A stretch of 64,000 nucleotides of DNA from Antarcticimicrobium sp033791545 (GCA_033791545.1 JASJGL010000020.1:1-64000), one strand, 5' to 3'; shown: positions 47,522 to 56,699, numbered from the stretch's first letter. Notes: generated by a model not told the origin, from the letters alone. Numbers and translations are program-made.

Positions 47522-48158
47522 AAAGCTGTTTTGCCTCTTCCAAGGTGTCGAACATGTGCAATTTGCCGTTCATCAGAACCGCAGCAGAGCGGGCGAATTT
47601 TTCCAGCGTGGCGGCCTGGTGCGATACGATCACGATGGTGGTCGTGCGCAGCCGCTCCTTCAGGATGGCCCCGGCCTTTCGGTTGAATTCCACGTCAGTG
47701 GTGCTCGGCATACCTTCATCAATCAGATAAATGTCAAAATCCAGCGCCAGCATCAATGCAAATGAAAACCGCGCCCGCATCCCCGAGGAATAGGTGCCGA
47801 TCGGTTGATCGAAATATTCGCCCAGATTGCAAAGCCAGCGGCAATAGGCCTCGACGTAATCGGGGTCCATACCATAGAGCTTGGCAATATAGCGGCTGTT
47901 TTCCATCGCGGAAACCCGGCTGACCACCCCGCCCATGAAACCGAGCGGGAACGAGATCTTGCACCGGCGCCGGATTTCACCTTCGTCGGGTTTTTCCAGC
48001 CCTGCCATCATGTTGATCAGCGTGGTCTTGCCGGTGCCGTTGGGCGCGAGAATGCCTAGCGAACGACCGATCTCGACCCGGAAGGAGACCTGGTCAAGGA
48101 TCACTTTGCGGCGAGTGCCGGTCCAGTAGGATTTGCTGACGTTTTCAAATTCAAGCAT
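47499..48158 (-). CDS. kpsT: Capsule polysaccharide ABC transporter ATPase, KpsT-like
   Basis: 219 residues from ATG 48158 (MLEFENVSKSYW). Walker A APNGTGKTTLI, signature YSSGMRARFSFALML (degenerate C-loop typical of KpsT), Walker B IYLIDEGM and switch VSHQA. It energises export of polysaccharide across the inner membrane together with a KpsM permease, which is not found in the window. The frame is open further upstream, but that part has no homology. Confidence 0.9.
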   Translation of the reverse strand: MLEFENVSKSYWTGTRRKVILDQVSFRVEIGRSLGILAPNGTGKTTLINMMAGLEKPDEGEIRRRCKISFPLGFMGGVVSRVSAMENSRYIAKLYGMDPDYVEAYCRWLCNLGEYFDQPIGTYSSGMRARFSFALMLALDFDIYLIDEGMPSTTDVEFNRKAGAILKERLRTTTIVIVSHQAATLEKFARSAAVLMNGKLHMFDTLEEAKQLYDYETQG

Positions 48159-48492
48159 GTTTTTATCCGGTGCTGCCGATGCAGTCGCGGGGGCCCCTGT
48201 CTGTTTTTGTGTTCTGGCGTCTGCTCTTGCCTGCCCTCCTTCACAGAGGAGTATCAACGGCCTACAATCCGAATTTGGCTACATTATGTCGAAACGTGAA
48301 ACAAAAAGCCAACAAGATTAGGGCCGAAATGGGGCAGAGTGCCCCGGTGGGGCTGTGATGCTGGCCGGGTTCCCGTACCAGCGGGCCTGAATTGGAGGTA
48401 AGAATATTGTTTCCAACTTGGAAACTTTGCGTGCGGGGCATTCTCGCCCGGCCGGCCTCGGCGACCGCAGCAAAACCCGGATCAGAGCGGCG
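48159..48492. other. Divergent promoter region between kpsT and a UDG-family gene
   Basis: 334 bases without a CDS. It is AT-rich near 48270-48320. On the minus strand TTGGCT, 18 bases and CATAAT form a possible kpsT promoter (about 48281-48310). The rest includes the inverted repeat listed separately. Confidence 0.45.
48409..48425. promoter_or_regulatory. 17-bp inverted repeat, likely operator
   Basis: GTTTCCAA-C-TTGGAAAC is a perfect inverted repeat with one central base, 68 bases upstream of the UDG-family start. It looks like a site for a dimeric regulator; which one is unknown. Confidence 0.5.
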
Positions 48493-49131
48493 ATGAGCAG
48501 GAAGATGAGCACGTCGGAGGAGAGGGCAGGGGATCTGGTGCGCGAGATCGAAGCTTGCACCCTGTGTGCAGAGCGGTTCGCGGCCACCGCGACGGCGCAT
48601 GTGCCGCGCCCGGTGGTGTGGTTTCGCCCCTCGGCGCGTATTTTGATTGCCGGTCAGGCCCCGGGCGCGCGGGTGCAGGCCTCGGGGCGGCCGTTCACGG
48701 ACCCGTCCGGCGACCGGTTGCGCGACTGGTTGGGGATGGATGCGGCGACCTTCTATGACCTGACCCGCGTGGCGGTGGTGCCGATGGCTTTTTGTTTCCC
48801 AGGCTACAACGATCGCAAGGCCGATCTGCCGCCGCCGCCGATCTGCGCGCGAACGTGGCACGGGCGGGTGATGGCGGCGCTGGACAAGATAGAGCTGACG
48901 GTGCTGGTCGGCGGGCATGCGCAGCGTTGGCACATGGGGGCCAAGACCCCGATGAGCAATACGGTGACCGACACCGTAGCCCAATGGCGCGCCCATGCGC
49001 CGCGCGTCTTCCCCTTGCCTCATCCGTCGTGGCGCAATACCGCATGGCTGAAGAAAAACCCCTGGTTCGAGGCCGAGCTGCTGCCGGTGCTGCGGGGCCG
49101 GGTGCAAGAGGTGCTGAATGATGAACGCTGA
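48493..49131 (+). CDS. Uracil-DNA glycosylase superfamily protein
   Basis: 212 residues from ATG 48493 (ATG 48505 with AGGA close upstream is the alternative). ACTLCAERF, ILIAGQAPGARVQASGRPFT and GDRLRDWLGMD, then the late LPHPSWRNTAW correspond to the family's active-site region GQAPG and H-P-S. It likely belongs to the family 4/5-like group, but few cluster cysteines are seen (only LCAE and TLC near the start), so iron-sulfur binding is doubtful. Overlaps the SseB gene by 14 bases. Confidence 0.8.
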   Translation: MSRKMSTSEERAGDLVREIEACTLCAERFAATATAHVPRPVVWFRPSARILIAGQAPGARVQASGRPFTDPSGDRLRDWLGMDAATFYDLTRVAVVPMAFCFPGYNDRKADLPPPPICARTWHGRVMAALDKIELTVLVGGHAQRWHMGAKTPMSNTVTDTVAQWRAHAPRVFPLPHPSWRNTAWLKKNPWFEAELLPVLRGRVQEVLNDER

Positions 49132-49912
49132 AACACCGATCGACGCCGCCCACGCGGCGATGGAAGGCCAGCCTGAGGATGGCGCCGCGCGGCTGCGGTT
49201 TTATGAACGGGTCGCCGATGCCGAGCTGTTCCTGTTGCTGACCGAAGAGGCGCAGGGTGAGAATGTCTCGCCCGAGCTGTTCACACTGGAGGCCGGGCGT
49301 TTCGTTCTGGCCTTTGATCGCGAGGATCGGCTGGCGCAGTTCACCGGCCAGCCGGCGCCCTATGTGGCGCTGTCGGGGCGGGTGCTGGCGCAGATGTTGG
49401 CGGGGCAGGGGATCGGGCTGGGGCTCAACCTCGACGTTGCCCCGTCCGCGATTCTGGTGCCAGCGGAGGCGATGGATTGGTTGCAGCAGACACTGGGCAA
49501 CGCGCCGGAAGAGACCGAGGCGCAGTTCTCGGAATTCACCGCGCCGACCGGCCTGCCCGAGTCGCTGATCGAAGCCTTGGATGCAAAGCTCGCCACCGCC
49601 GCAGGGCTGGCGCAGGCGGCGTATCTGGTGGGCACCGTTGATGCCACCGGCGGGCGCGGGCATCTGTTGGGCTTCATTGATGCGCTGGAACCGGCGCGCG
49701 GTGCGCTGGCCAATGCCGCGAGCGAAGCGCTGACCTTTTCCGGGATCGAGGCCGGGGCGATGGATGTGGGCTTTTTCACCGGTGATGCGTCGGTGACGGC
49801 CAAACTTGCCGCTGTCGGGTTGCGCTTTGATCTGCCGCAGCCGCAGATGCCCGAGCGTATCGCCCCCGCCGCCCCGGGCAGCGATCCGGACAAGCCGCCG
49901 ATCCTGCGGTGA
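49118..49912 (+). CDS. SseB family protein
   Basis: 264 residues, acidic, with no signal or membrane segment. The N-terminal SseB domain (RLRFYERVADAELFLLL to LAGQGIGLGLNLDVAPSAIL) is clear; the C-terminal part (YLVGTVDATGGRGHLLGFID) is a second, related domain. SseB homologues outside Salmonella are of unknown function. Overlaps the UDG-family gene, so they are translated together. Confidence 0.8.
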   Translation: MMNAETPIDAAHAAMEGQPEDGAARLRFYERVADAELFLLLTEEAQGENVSPELFTLEAGRFVLAFDREDRLAQFTGQPAPYVALSGRVLAQMLAGQGIGLGLNLDVAPSAILVPAEAMDWLQQTLGNAPEETEAQFSEFTAPTGLPESLIEALDAKLATAAGLAQAAYLVGTVDATGGRGHLLGFIDALEPARGALANAASEALTFSGIEAGAMDVGFFTGDASVTAKLAAVGLRFDLPQPQMPERIAPAAPGSDPDKPPILR

Positions 49913-50015
49913 TGACACCAGAGCCGGATCGGTCCGCGGTTTGTTCACACCACGCGCATGGCGTGATGTGTTGTCGCTGGCCCCGATGCGCTTTGACCGG
50001 GGCCGCAGGGGTGGC

Positions 50016-50438
50016 TCAGGTCAGGTGACGGGCGCGGGCCCCGCGTTCGATTGCCGCCGCGTGCAGCCGGTCGAGGTTCAGCTCATAGCGGATCTCTTCC
50101 AGCAGCCGCAGTTCGGACTCGGCCAGCCTGCCGTCGGCGGCGGCAACATCGCAGGCCAGCGCATAGGCGGTCTCGAACAGGCGTTCGGGCAGGTCGTCGC
50201 GGAGCAGGCCGAACAGAGCGTCCAGCCCGTCCTCCTGCTCGAACAGGTCGAACACCATCTGTGACATGATGTTCATCCGGTCGATATCATAGCCGGCAAA
50301 GACCGGCAGGTGATTGACTGCCGCCTGAATCTTGACCAACTCGGCGGTTCGGATGTTTTCGTCAGAGGCGGAAACGGCGATCATCAGGGCAACGAGACAG
50401 TCCTGCGCGCTTAGCACGTTCTGGTCTGGATTGGTCAT
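50016..50438 (-). CDS. TerB-family protein
   Basis: 140 residues from ATG 50438, which has AAAGGAG upstream. A helical bundle: QDCLVALMIAVSASDENIRT, then MVFDLFEQEDGL and ACDVAAADGRLAESELRLLE. The two acidic D-x-x-x-x-x-E helices match the TerB/DjlA-like metal-sensing fold. No other ter genes are near, so tellurite resistance is not implied. Confidence 0.82.
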   Translation of the reverse strand: MTNPDQNVLSAQDCLVALMIAVSASDENIRTAELVKIQAAVNHLPVFAGYDIDRMNIMSQMVFDLFEQEDGLDALFGLLRDDLPERLFETAYALACDVAAADGRLAESELRLLEEIRYELNLDRLHAAAIERGARARHLT

Positions 50439-50450
50439 GGGGCGCTCCTT

Positions 50451-50490
50451 TGGCTTGCGCATGTTGCAGTTGGCTAGCGCATGTTGCAGT
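50451..50490. repeat. Tandem 20-bp direct repeat between the TerB gene and lysS
   Basis: TGGCTTGCGCATGTTGCAGT (50451-50470) is followed at once by a copy with one change (T to A at position 6, 50471-50490). It lies between two divergent starts, where it could be a doubled operator. Confidence 0.75.
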
Positions 50491-50578
50491 GCAGAATATT
50501 GACGCGCCAGCGCCAGCACAATAGGTAGCGGCGCATGGTCGCGTGCGAATGCGCGGCCCAGACCCTTCGGAGAATATG

Positions 50579-52153
50579 ATGTCGGACCTGCGCGAAGCTG
50601 CCCTGCAATCGAAAGCCTGGCCTTTTGAAGAAGCGCGCCGGGTGCTCAAACGGTATGAGAAGACGCCACCGGAAAAGGGCTATGTCTTGTTCGAGACCGG
50701 CTATGGGCCGTCGGGGCTGCCCCATATCGGCACCTTTGGCGAGGTGCTGCGCACCACGATGATCCGCCATGCCTTTGAAGTGATCTGCGACATTCCCACC
50801 CGGTTGATCTGTTTTTCCGACGATCTGGACGGGATGCGCAAGGTTCCAAGCAACGTGCCGAACCAGGAGATGTTGCAACAGCATCTGCAAATGCCGCTGA
50901 CCCGTGTACCGGACCCGTTTGGCACCCATGACAGCTTTGGCGATCACAACAACGCCATGCTGCGCCGGTTTCTGGACACCTTCGGGTTTGAGTATGAATT
51001 CTATTCGGCGACCGAGTTTTATGGCTCGGGTCAGTTCGACGAGGTGCTGAAGCGCGCGGTCGACAAATACGACGACGTCATGAAGGTGATGCTGAAAAGC
51101 CTGCGCGAAGAGCGCCGCCAGACCTATTCGATCTTCCTGCCGATCCACCCGGAAACCGGTCGCGTGCTTTACGTGCCGATGAAAGAGGTGAACAAGGAAA
51201 ACTATACCATCACCTTTGACGACGAGGACGGCAAGGAGTGGACGCTGCCGGTCACCGGCGGCAACGTCAAGCTGCAGTGGAAGCCGGACTTTGGCGCGCG
51301 CTGGGCGGCGTTGGGTGTGGATTTCGAGATGTATGGCAAGGACCATTCGACCAACACGCCGATCTATGATCGCATCTGCGAGATTCTGGGCCAGCGCAAG
51401 CCGGAGCATTTCTCCTATGAGCTGTTCCTGGACGAGAACGGCCAGAAAATTTCGAAAAGCTCGGGCAACGGGATCAGCATCGATGAATGGCTGAGCTATG
51501 CCAGCACCGAGAGCCTGAGCTATTTCATGTATCAAAAGCCGAAGACCGCCAAGCGGATGTACTTTGACGTGATCCCCAAGGCCGTCGACGAGTACCACCA
51601 ACAGCTGCGCGCCTATGCCGGGCAGGACGCCAAGGCACGGTTGAACAATCCGGTCTATCACATCCACAGCGGTGACGTGCCGCAAAGCAATATGGTGGTG
51701 CCGTTCGCGATGCTGCTGAACCTTGCGTCGGTGGCCTCGGCCGAGGACAAGCAGACGCTGTGGGGGTTCATGCGCCGCTATGCGCCCGACGCCAGCCCCG
51801 AGACGCATCCCGATCTGGATGCCGCCGCCGGGTTCGCGGTGAAGTATTACGAGGATTTCGTCAAACCGCACCGGGTCTATCGTGCGCCGACAGAGGTTGA
51901 GCGCGAGGCGCTGGTGGAATTGCGTGATGCCTTGGCCGCCTATGACGGGCCGGTCGAGGACGAGGCGTTGCAATCCATCGTCTACGGGGTTGGGCGCGAG
52001 AAGTTCGACCCGCTGCGCGACTGGTTCACGGCGCTTTACGAGGTGCTGCTGGGAGCCTCGCAGGGGCCGCGGTTCGGCGGGTTCATCGCGCTTTACGGTG
52101 TTGCCGAGACGGTGGCCTTGATCGACAAGGCACTGGCGGGGGAGCTGGGCTGA
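50579..52153 (+). CDS. lysS: Lysyl-tRNA synthetase, class I
   Basis: 524 residues. Class I Rossmann fold with HIG at 49-51 (GYGPSGLPHIGTFGE) and KISKSSGNG for KMSKS; middle DDLDGMRKVP and DFEMYGKDHSTNTP are typical. This archaeal-type LysRS is known in alphaproteobacteria instead of the class II enzyme. ATG 50579 is chosen (GGAG 6 bases upstream); ATG 50576 adjoins it. Confidence 0.93.
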   Translation: MSDLREAALQSKAWPFEEARRVLKRYEKTPPEKGYVLFETGYGPSGLPHIGTFGEVLRTTMIRHAFEVICDIPTRLICFSDDLDGMRKVPSNVPNQEMLQQHLQMPLTRVPDPFGTHDSFGDHNNAMLRRFLDTFGFEYEFYSATEFYGSGQFDEVLKRAVDKYDDVMKVMLKSLREERRQTYSIFLPIHPETGRVLYVPMKEVNKENYTITFDDEDGKEWTLPVTGGNVKLQWKPDFGARWAALGVDFEMYGKDHSTNTPIYDRICEILGQRKPEHFSYELFLDENGQKISKSSGNGISIDEWLSYASTESLSYFMYQKPKTAKRMYFDVIPKAVDEYHQQLRAYAGQDAKARLNNPVYHIHSGDVPQSNMVVPFAMLLNLASVASAEDKQTLWGFMRRYAPDASPETHPDLDAAAGFAVKYYEDFVKPHRVYRAPTEVEREALVELRDALAAYDGPVEDEALQSIVYGVGREKFDPLRDWFTALYEVLLGASQGPRFGGFIALYGVAETVALIDKALAGELG

Positions 52154-52157
52154 ACGC

Positions 52158-53063
52158 CTAGCCCTTTCGCCAATCCTGCCACCAGCGGGTCCAGAGTTTG
52201 GGGAGTTTGCCCGGCTTTTTGTACAGCATCGTCTTGCCAAGGGCGAAGGCGCGGGCCTGCAGCCCGCCCTTGCGTTTGAGGGCGCGCGATTTCAGCTCCT
52301 CAATTCGCCCGGCGGTGACGGCGGTTGGCCGGGTCGCCGCCAGTTTGTCGAGTTTGTCCAGATAGACGGCGGTGTCGTGATACTCGCCCAGCAGATCCGC
52401 AAGCTGTTTGGCGGCCTCGCGGTGGGGCTGCATCCGGTGCGCGTGGATGTCGCGCAGCAGGCGGCTGTGGTACCAGTTGTATTTCACCCGTTTACGCCAT
52501 TCGTGCATGGCCGCGACACTGGGATCTTTGTGCGCGGCCCGGTAGCCGTCGGCGGTGCGGGCCCATGTCAGGGTAAGACCGGCGCGCAGAATATCCTTGT
52601 CCTTGCCCTTGAGGCGCCAGTTGGCGGCCCGCGCGCGCAGCGCCCGCAGCGCCTCGCAAAGCTCGGCGTTCAGATCGGCGGGCAGGGGGCTGTCTCCCTC
52701 GGCCCCCTTGGGGGCCTGCGCCACCAGATGCGCGCGCAACGGGGCGAACCTTGCGGGATCGGGGGCGTCGGTCATCAGCTTGTCATGGGTTTGGATCATC
52801 ACACCGCTGTCGCGCGGACCTGACATCTTGACCGCCAGATCGCGGATCACGGCGTTTTCGCGGGCGTAACCGTCAAAGCCGGGGCGCACCAGCCGCAGTA
52901 GCCCGCGCAGTTTCTTGAAGTGTTTCCGGGTCTGGTGAATCGCCACGTTCGGGTCGGTGCCCGGCGTTGTCAGCTCGGCAAGGGCGGCGTCGATTTGCTC
53001 GCCCGCGATGCGGCGCAGCGCTGCTTGCAGGCTGCGGTCGCGCGGCGTGATGCGATAGGCCAT
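52158..53063 (-). CDS. CHAD domain protein
   Basis: 301 residues. Two helical repeats carry the histidine and basic signature: IHQTRKHFKKLRGLLRLVRP and MHEWRKRVKYNWYHSRLL. CHAD domains bind polyphosphate; a CYTH triphosphatase partner is absent in this chain. ATG 53063 (MAYRITPRD) is favoured over GTG-like starts upstream. Strongly basic. Convergent with lysS with a 4-base gap. Confidence 0.88.
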   Translation of the reverse strand: MAYRITPRDRSLQAALRRIAGEQIDAALAELTTPGTDPNVAIHQTRKHFKKLRGLLRLVRPGFDGYARENAVIRDLAVKMSGPRDSGVMIQTHDKLMTDAPDPARFAPLRAHLVAQAPKGAEGDSPLPADLNAELCEALRALRARAANWRLKGKDKDILRAGLTLTWARTADGYRAAHKDPSVAAMHEWRKRVKYNWYHSRLLRDIHAHRMQPHREAAKQLADLLGEYHDTAVYLDKLDKLAATRPTAVTAGRIEELKSRALKRKGGLQARAFALGKTMLYKKPGKLPKLWTRWWQDWRKG

Positions 53064-53190
53064 GGGTCTGAGTCCTTTTGCGGATGCCACGGAGGACCGT
53101 AACGGTGGTCTCAGCCGGTGTTAACCCGTTCTCTATACCCGTTTGCGCCGACCGGAATGGCCTCCGGGCGGGTGTTGGAAAGGGATTTTC

Positions 53191-55473
53191 ATGAACAAGG
53201 CGATTACTGAGGGTGTGGTGCTGATGCCGCCTGTCTTTGCAGAGGGTCTGGATGTCTGGTCGAGCGGGGATGGCACGCCGGGATCGGATACCTATGACGG
53301 GGCGGTGAACGCGGCCTTTGTGGCTGCGGATCAGGATTTCGCCGGTTGTCTGGAACTGCAGAAAACCGAGGCCACGCAAAAGCTGCGCCATATGGGCAAG
53401 ACGCCGTTGATTCCGGGCTGCTATTTGCAAATCACGGTGCGGATCAAGGCATTGAGCGGGGCGCTGCCGACGGTGCGGATCGCCGGTTGGGCGGGTGGAC
53501 CCGGCGGCCATGTCGGCGGGCTGAGCGAGACTGCGGCGGCGGTCACGCTGAGCAACTATGGCGAGGTGGTCGAGTTGCGCGCCATTGTCGGCAGCGGGGA
53601 TCGCGGCGGGGTCGACATGGTCTGGGGCATGGCGGCGGAATACGGGTATTTCGGGATCGACCTGACTGGGGCCAATGGCGGTGTGGTGCGCATCGACGAT
53701 ATCGAGATCACCGATGTCACCAGCATCTTCCTGCGCGATATGCTGAGTCAGGTGGATGTGCGCGACTACGGCGCGCTGGGCGATGGGGTGACCGATGACA
53801 GCGCCGCCTTTGCCGCCGCCGATGCCGATGCCGATGGCCGCCGTCTATTCGTGCCGGCGGGCAGTTATCATCTGGCCGAGTCGGTGACGCTGGAGGCCGA
53901 GGTGGCTTTCGAGGGCGTGGTGAACATGCCGACGGACAAGATGCTGCTTTTGACCAAAAGCTTTGATCTGCCGCATTATATCGCGGCCTTCGGCAATGAG
54001 GAGCTGGGCTTTAAAAAGGCGTTTCAGGCGCTGTTGAACAATGCCGATCATGAAAGTCTGGACATGGGCGGGCGCAAGGTGACGGTGACGGCGCCGATCG
54101 ACATGCAGGCGGCGGTGCCCAACAAAAGCAGCTATTCCACCCGCCGGGTGATCCGCAACGGTCAGTTGGAGGCGAGCGCCGGGGCGGGGTGGAGCACCGA
54201 TGTGGTCACCTCGAAGGCGACCTATTCGCTGTCGAACTCCAAGACGTTGAGCAATGTAACCAATGTGGCCAATGTGCCGGTGGGGGCGCTGGTCGAGGGG
54301 GTTGGCGTGGGCCGCGAGGTCTATGTCACCGACAAGCGCAACGGCGCGCAGGAGATCACCCTGAGCGCGCCGCTGTATGATGCGGTGGGCACACAGAATT
54401 TCACCTTCCGTGATTTCAAATACATGCTGGATTTCAGCGGCTTCACCAACCTGAGCAAGTTCGCCCTGTCGGATGTGGAGATGCAATGCGAGGGACTGTG
54501 CAGCGGTCTGCGGCTGGCGGCAACGGGGGTGGCGTTTCATCTGCGCGACTGCTTCATCAGCCGACCCAAGGATCGTGGCGTGACCTCGATCGGAACAGGC
54601 TGTCAGGGGATGCTGATTGACCGCTGCCAGTTCCTGTCGAATGAAAATGACGCGGATGTGGCCGACCGAAGTTCCATCGCGCTGAACGCCAATGCCAATG
54701 ACGTCAAGCTGCGCAACAACCGGGCCGAGAAGTTTCGCCATTTCGCGGTACTGGCGGGCAGCAACAGCGTGGTGACGGGCAACCATTTCTTTCAGGGCGA
54801 CGGGGTCTCGGATGGGGTGCGCACCGGCGGGCTGGTTCTGACGGCAAGCTATTGCAGCAGCACGCTGAGCAGCAATTACGTCGATAATTGTTTTATCGAG
54901 TGGACCAACGAACACGATTCCTCGCCGGATTTCGTCAGCGGGTATTCGTTTAGCGCGCTGAGCATTGCCGACAATATCTTTCTGTCCGGCGATGTGGCGC
55001 CCTGGTTCAGCTATATCGTGATCAAGCCGCATGGGTCTGGCCACTACCTGAACGGCGTGAATGTGACCGGCAACATGTTCCGCAGCATCAACGGCAGCAT
55101 CGACCGGGCCGAGCGGGTCGATACCAGTTTTGCCGATCTGGACTATACCCGGTTCAAGAACGTGACTTTTGTCGGCAATACATATCACGCGGTCACCTAT
55201 CAGGTGATGAACCCGCTGCGGGTGCGCCACAAGGAAAGCAGCGCGGCGAAGACATGGACGGTCGAGGCCGGGGGCGAGTTGCCCTTCGAGGCGCGGGCGC
55301 GCGGCGTCGACGGAATCGTGACGCTGGATGCGGTCAAGACCGGCAGCGGCGACACGGTGCATGATCTGCCCTATGTCGAGTTGGAGCAGGGGGCGCGTGG
55401 CGACAAGGTCAAGCTGGTCTGGTCCGAGGCGGTGAAGGGCGAGGTCGCGGTCAGCCTGAGGATTGATACCTGA
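53191..55473 (+). CDS. Pectate-lyase-like beta-helix protein, possible phage/GTA spike
   Basis: 760 residues from ATG 53191. Residues 1-190 are a carbohydrate-binding-like beta domain (LMPPVFAEGLDVWSSGDGTP, GCYLQITVRIKALSGALP). Residues about 188-660 form a right-handed beta-helix of the pectate lyase 3/GH28-like class (VDVRDYGALGDGVTDDSAAF, then repeated NNR, GNHF, SNYVDN turns). A C-terminal beta cap follows. No signal peptide. The layout is that of phage tailspikes; I recall RcGTA head-spike fibre GhsB as similar in its N-terminal region. No GTA or phage genes are adjacent. Confidence 0.75.
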   Translation: MNKAITEGVVLMPPVFAEGLDVWSSGDGTPGSDTYDGAVNAAFVAADQDFAGCLELQKTEATQKLRHMGKTPLIPGCYLQITVRIKALSGALPTVRIAGWAGGPGGHVGGLSETAAAVTLSNYGEVVELRAIVGSGDRGGVDMVWGMAAEYGYFGIDLTGANGGVVRIDDIEITDVTSIFLRDMLSQVDVRDYGALGDGVTDDSAAFAAADADADGRRLFVPAGSYHLAESVTLEAEVAFEGVVNMPTDKMLLLTKSFDLPHYIAAFGNEELGFKKAFQALLNNADHESLDMGGRKVTVTAPIDMQAAVPNKSSYSTRRVIRNGQLEASAGAGWSTDVVTSKATYSLSNSKTLSNVTNVANVPVGALVEGVGVGREVYVTDKRNGAQEITLSAPLYDAVGTQNFTFRDFKYMLDFSGFTNLSKFALSDVEMQCEGLCSGLRLAATGVAFHLRDCFISRPKDRGVTSIGTGCQGMLIDRCQFLSNENDADVADRSSIALNANANDVKLRNNRAEKFRHFAVLAGSNSVVTGNHFFQGDGVSDGVRTGGLVLTASYCSSTLSSNYVDNCFIEWTNEHDSSPDFVSGYSFSALSIADNIFLSGDVAPWFSYIVIKPHGSGHYLNGVNVTGNMFRSINGSIDRAERVDTSFADLDYTRFKNVTFVGNTYHAVTYQVMNPLRVRHKESSAAKTWTVEAGGELPFEARARGVDGIVTLDAVKTGSGDTVHDLPYVELEQGARGDKVKLVWSEAVKGEVAVSLRIDT

Positions 55474-55482
55474 GGCTGCTTT

Positions 55483-55977
55483 TCAGCCGGGCAGGCCCAT
55501 GTCGGCGGGCGTCAGTTGGAACGCCTTGCCGAAGCCGCCGTTGAGGTGGCCGATGCTGGGGGAGAACAGCGCAAAGCTGAAATCCGCAAACCCGATATAA
55601 AGTTTGGCCTTGGGGTGGTCGCGCAGATATTGCGCGGCCAATTCGTCGTAGTCCTCCGCGCCCTTGCGGATGAAACGGGCGCGAGCCTGTAGCGTCAGGC
55701 GTGGGTGGGTCAGCGGATCGCCCTTGGGCCCGGGTTCGCCGATCAGGAGCGAACAGGCGGGATTGGCGCGCAAGGCTTGGGTATGGGCCGCAAGGTCAGA
55801 GATCAGGGTCAGCGGTGCGCCTGCGGGCGACAGGCCAAAGGCCACGCGGGTGACCATCGGCGCGCCATCTGCCAGCACAACGGCAAGGGCGGCAAAGCGG
55901 GCGTCGTGCAGCAGGGAGTGGGCGATCTGGCGCGCTGTATCATCGGTGGGGCGGATGGGGCGGATCGGATCGGTCAT
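55483..55977 (-). CDS. Pyridoxamine 5'-phosphate oxidase-like, HugZ-type FMN/heme protein
   Basis: 164 residues, split-barrel fold: ARQIAHSLLHDARFAALAVV, LTLISDLAAHTQALRANPAC-SLL and the late LYIGFADFSFALF. The group includes heme-degrading HugZ and general flavin-binding proteins; the C-terminal heme-binding half is absent, so heme use is uncertain. Divergence from neighbours gives no pathway clue. Confidence 0.8.
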   Translation of the reverse strand: MTDPIRPIRPTDDTARQIAHSLLHDARFAALAVVLADGAPMVTRVAFGLSPAGAPLTLISDLAAHTQALRANPACSLLIGEPGPKGDPLTHPRLTLQARARFIRKGAEDYDELAAQYLRDHPKAKLYIGFADFSFALFSPSIGHLNGGFGKAFQLTPADMGLPG

Positions 55978-56021
55978 TGCGCCTGTCTAGGGCGCGACGG
56001 AGGAGGGCGCAACCGGCGCGC

Positions 56022-56699
56022 TCAGAACCAGCGCCACAGGGCGATCTTGAGGCCGAGGGTGTCGCGGCTGGCGGATTTGCGCTCTACTCCGAGCAGCCAT
56101 GTGGTGTCGCGGCGGCTGTCGAACAGGAGGCCGGGCGTCACTGCCCAGATCAGCGGCTGGCCCGGCACAAGGGCGGATTCCAGCTGCAGGATCGGGCGCA
56201 GGCGACCCGGTTTCGACAGTCCAAGGGTGGCGTCAAGCTTGTAGATTGGGACAGTCATTCCGAGCCGCCGTTCATAGGCGGCATCGAGAGCGAGCCAGCC
56301 AGCGGCCCCCCGGCGCAGGGTGAAACCACGCCCATAGGAGAGCGTCAGGCGATACATCGGATCCCAGGCCGCGCGCCAGTGGTGGCCGCCGAAGGCTGCC
56401 TCGGCAGCCAATCGGGCGCGGGCACCGGGGCGGGACAGCGGCAGCCGGGCGAACAGCAGCGCGTGCCCGGCGATGCCGGGGCGTTCGTTGATATCGGCCC
56501 CGATCGTGAGGCGCGGCGCGAGCCCGTATTCGGCGAAGATCGAGACCTCCTGCCAGGCGTCGGGGTCGCCTTGTCGCAGCGTGCCGGTGGTCGAGAGAAA
56601 TCCCCGGCCCGGTTCGCGCAGCCAGGCACCGGCCGCAGTCGGACCAGCCGTGCCGGTGGTGCACAGAACTGCGATCAGAAACAGGACAAGGCGGCGCAT
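56022..56699 (-). CDS. Putative outer-membrane beta-barrel protein
   Basis: 225 residues. Signal peptide MRRLVLFLIAVLCTTGTAGP (cleavage near PTAAGA). The mature part alternates short beta strands (FLSTTGTLRQGD, VSIFAEYGLAPRLTIGADIN, LRPILQLESAL) and ends in LKIALWRWF, a C-terminal aromatic as in outer-membrane barrels. No named family recognised. Divergent from the ParA gene. Confidence 0.7.
   Translation of the reverse strand: MRRLVLFLIAVLCTTGTAGPTAAGAWLREPGRGFLSTTGTLRQGDPDAWQEVSIFAEYGLAPRLTIGADINERPGIAGHALLFARLPLSRPGARARLAAEAAFGGHHWRAAWDPMYRLTLSYGRGFTLRRGAAGWLALDAAYERRLGMTVPIYKLDATLGLSKPGRLRPILQLESALVPGQPLIWAVTPGLLFDSRRDTTWLLGVERKSASRDTLGLKIALWRWF

Noticed and set aside
50016..50438. Tellurite resistance operon
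   Set aside because: Only a lone TerB-fold protein is present, without terC, terD or terZ.
50474..52240. 588-codon minus-strand ORF over lysS
   Set aside because: Antisense shadow; lysS has all class I motifs on the plus strand.
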